Below are positions 5,685 through 6,857 of a DNA stretch of 6,857 bases, piece after piece. The notes beneath the pieces were generated by a model. That model saw only the letters and a list, made by a program, of their open reading frames with translations. It was not told the origin of the DNA and did not search any database. Origin of the DNA: Candidatus Solincola jinzensis (GTDB lineage Bacteria > Actinomycetota > Geothermincolia > Geothermincolales > RBG-13-55-18); assembly GCA_015711875.1 (NCBI GenBank), contig JACVJG010000160.1, forward strand, positions 1 to 6,857, given 5' to 3'. A program made the position numbers and the translations under genes. Positions within the stretch are counted from its first letter, which is position 1. Every line of letters starts with the position of its first letter.

Positions 5685-6680
5685 ATGGGAAAGATAGGCA
5701 TAACCACCACTGTGCCCATAGAGGTGATATACGCCGCCGGGCACGTGCCGGTGGACCTCAACAACGTCTTCGTCTCCCATCCCCGTTACCGCGAACTGGT
5801 GGAGGTGGCGGAGGAAGCGGGCTTCCCACGCTCATACTGCGCCTGGGTGAAGGGCATCTACGGGGCGGTGAAGGATGTAGGGGACCTCGAGGCCGTGGTG
5901 GCGGTCACGCAGGGAGACTGCTCCAACACCCACGGCCTCATGGAGACGCTGCAATCGGAGGGGATAGAGGTCATACCTTTCGCCTACCCGTACGAGAGGG
6001 ACTACGAGCTGCTGCGCCTGCAGGTGGAGGTGTTCATGCGGCGGCTGGGGGCGGAGGCCGGTGCGGTGGAGGAGATGACGCGGAAGCTCGACAGTGTGCG
6101 CGCAAAGGCGCACCGCGTGGACGAGCTCACCTGGAGGGAAGGCCTGGTGACGGGCCGGGAGAACCACCTCTTCCTGGTGAGTTGCAGCGACATGGAGGGG
6201 GACCCTGTCTTCTTCGGCGAGAAGCTCGAGGCCTTCATCGCCGCAGCGGAAGCGCGTGCCGGCGACATGGGCTTCACGAAGGCGGGGGAGATGGTGCGGC
6301 TGGGGTACGTGGGGGTGCCGCCCATGGCGCCATCGCTCTATGATTACCTTGAGGACCTGGGAGCGCGCGTGGTCTTCAACGAGACGCAAAGGCAGTTCAG
6401 CCTGCCCTTTCAGGCGAGCGACCTGGTGGAGAAATACCGGCTCTACAGTTACCCTTATTCCATATTCTACCGCTTAGAGGACATCAGGCGGGAGGTGGAA
6501 AAAAGAAGGCTGGCCGGGATCGTCCATTACGTACAGAGCTTCTGTTTCCGCCAGGTGGAGGACATCATACTGCGACGCAGCCTAAACATCCCCATCCTGA
6601 CCCTTGAACTCGACCGCGAGGCCGAGCTGGACGCTCGCGCCCGCGTGCGGTTGGAGAGCTTCGTGGAGATGCTGCGCTGA
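5685..6680 (+). CDS. 2-hydroxyacyl-CoA dehydratase D-component (HgdB/BcrC) family protein
   Basis: The 331-residue protein matches the family of iron-sulfur subunits of 2-hydroxyacyl-CoA dehydratases and benzoyl-CoA reductases. The N-terminus has the typical VPIEVIYAAGHVPVDL (10-25). Three cysteines sit where family members hold a [4Fe-4S] cluster: C52 in SYCAWVKG, C79 in TQGDCSNTHG, and C287 in VQSFCFRQVED. Family enzymes remove water from 2-hydroxyacyl-CoA, or reduce aromatic CoA, after ATP-driven one-electron activation by a separate activase. At 331 residues it is shorter than most catalytic subunits (roughly 370-430), and neither a second subunit nor an activase is visible, so it may be a stand-alone member of unknown substrate. 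No Shine-Dalgarno site precedes the ATG; a -10 box seven bases upstream suggests a leaderless message. It follows the terminator of the acyl-CoA operon and is a separate unit. No signal or membrane segment is seen. Confidence 0.85.
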   Translation: MGKIGITTTVPIEVIYAAGHVPVDLNNVFVSHPRYRELVEVAEEAGFPRSYCAWVKGIYGAVKDVGDLEAVVAVTQGDCSNTHGLMETLQSEGIEVIPFAYPYERDYELLRLQVEVFMRRLGAEAGAVEEMTRKLDSVRAKAHRVDELTWREGLVTGRENHLFLVSCSDMEGDPVFFGEKLEAFIAAAEARAGDMGFTKAGEMVRLGYVGVPPMAPSLYDYLEDLGARVVFNETQRQFSLPFQASDLVEKYRLYSYPYSIFYRLEDIRREVEKRRLAGIVHYVQSFCFRQVEDIILRRSLNIPILTLELDREAELDARARVRLESFVEMLR

Positions 6681-6707
6681 GCTGGTGGATGGATGCATGG
6701 GTTGACT

Positions 6708-6728
6708 GGCCGGCCCGGCACATTTTTT
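6708..6728 (+). terminator. Weak candidate terminator after the dehydratase-like gene
   Basis: A small GC stem (GCCG at 6709-6712 with CGGC at 6716-6719) is followed three bases later by six T residues (6723-6728). The stem is only about four pairs, so termination would be inefficient. The T run may instead belong to the promoter just downstream. Confidence 0.25.
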
Positions 6729-6730
6729 AC

Positions 6731-6759
6731 TTGACAACCTTACGCGTCTTTGATATAAT
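6731..6759 (+). promoter_or_regulatory. Perfect consensus sigma-70 promoter with upstream T tract
   Basis: TTGACA (6731-6736), a 17-base spacer, and TATAAT (6754-6759) match the consensus at every position. The A/T stretch ACATTTTTTAC immediately upstream resembles a proximal UP element. Transcription should begin near 6766 and run off the right edge. Promoters this close to consensus often serve rRNA, tRNA or other abundant transcripts. Confidence 0.85.
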
Positions 6760-6857
6760 GGTGGCGGGGAACGGGGTAATCCTCTTTGCCCCCCAACAGC
6801 CAAACGAGCCCAACGCCGGCCCGCCACTGAGCCGGCAGTGCAGTGCCCACCAGAGGG
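6760..6857 (+). other. Start of an unidentified transcript or leader, cut by the window edge
   Basis: The sequence is GC-rich with pairing potential: GTGGCGGG (6761-6768) with CCCGCCAC (6820-6827), GGGG (6773-6776) with the C run at 6789-6794, and CACTG/CAGTG around a six-base loop (6825-6840). The first arm is partly upstream of the expected transcription start, so that pairing may not exist in the RNA. I could not match it to 5S rRNA, tmRNA, RNase P RNA, SRP RNA or a riboswitch core. A frame from the ATG at 6758 stays open to the edge, but that ATG overlaps the -10 box. Confidence 0.35.

Noticed and set aside
5832..6389. Minus-strand frame of 185 codons within the dehydratase-like gene
   Set aside because: Antisense shadow in GC-rich coding DNA; histidine- and arginine-rich with no recognisable motif or ribosome binding site.
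6761..6840. 5S rRNA or another standard stable RNA at the right edge
   Set aside because: GGTGGCG near the start recalls 5S rRNA, but the following conserved segments (such as CCCATCCCGAACA) are absent.
6758..6857. Open frame starting at the ATG in TATAATG and running to the right edge
   Set aside because: The ATG overlaps the -10 box and would not be transcribed from this promoter; 33 codons without a stop is not evidence in GC-rich DNA.

Overview
The window is GC-rich and bacterial, and reads as an ordinary chromosomal stretch rather than a mobile region. It pairs fatty-acyl-CoA enzymes with a 2-hydroxyacyl-CoA dehydratase-type iron-sulfur protein, a family that is normally oxygen-sensitive. 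That points to an anaerobe or facultative anaerobe. Two start codons sit exactly one promoter spacing downstream of a -10 box, which suggests leaderless mRNAs, a habit common in Actinobacteriota. A deep-branching anaerobic actinobacterium is my best guess, but the sequence alone does not fix the phylum.

Layout from left to right. (1) Positions 1-595, minus strand: the N-terminal part of a PAS-GGDEF diguanylate cyclase that runs off the left edge. (2) Positions 596-1455: about 860 bases with no convincing complete gene. They hold a perfect TATAAT box, a possible 45-codon leaderless ORF, two protein-like open frames lacking normal starts, and several inverted repeats. (3) Positions 1456-3135, minus strand: a sodium/phosphate cotransporter of the NptA/YjbB type with a C-terminal PhoU-like domain. 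Its promoter lies inside the longer open frame, which argues for the internal start at 3135. (4) Positions 3136-3543: a divergent regulatory region with promoters for both directions and two palindromes that each contain GATAAT. (5) Positions 3544-5596, plus strand: an enoyl-CoA hydratase and an acyl-CoA dehydrogenase, probably one operon, closed by a 28-base perfect palindrome acting as terminator. (6) Positions 5685-6680, plus strand: a stand-alone HgdB/BcrC-type protein with three candidate cluster-binding cysteines and a probable leaderless start. (7) Positions 6681-6857: a consensus -35/-10 promoter (TTGACA, 17 bases, TATAAT) preceded by a T tract, firing into sequence that continues past the right edge.

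How the genes fit together. The dehydrogenase makes 2-enoyl-CoA and the hydratase converts it to 3-hydroxyacyl-CoA, two consecutive beta-oxidation steps (or the reverse in anaerobic butyrate-type metabolism). The dehydratase-like protein may handle another CoA-thioester reaction, but no partner subunit or activase is visible and it is transcribed separately. The phosphate transporter and diguanylate cyclase are not functionally linked to these. I found no CRISPR array, tRNA, rRNA, insertion sequence or defence system. The least explained parts are the 596-1455 gap and the right-edge transcript.
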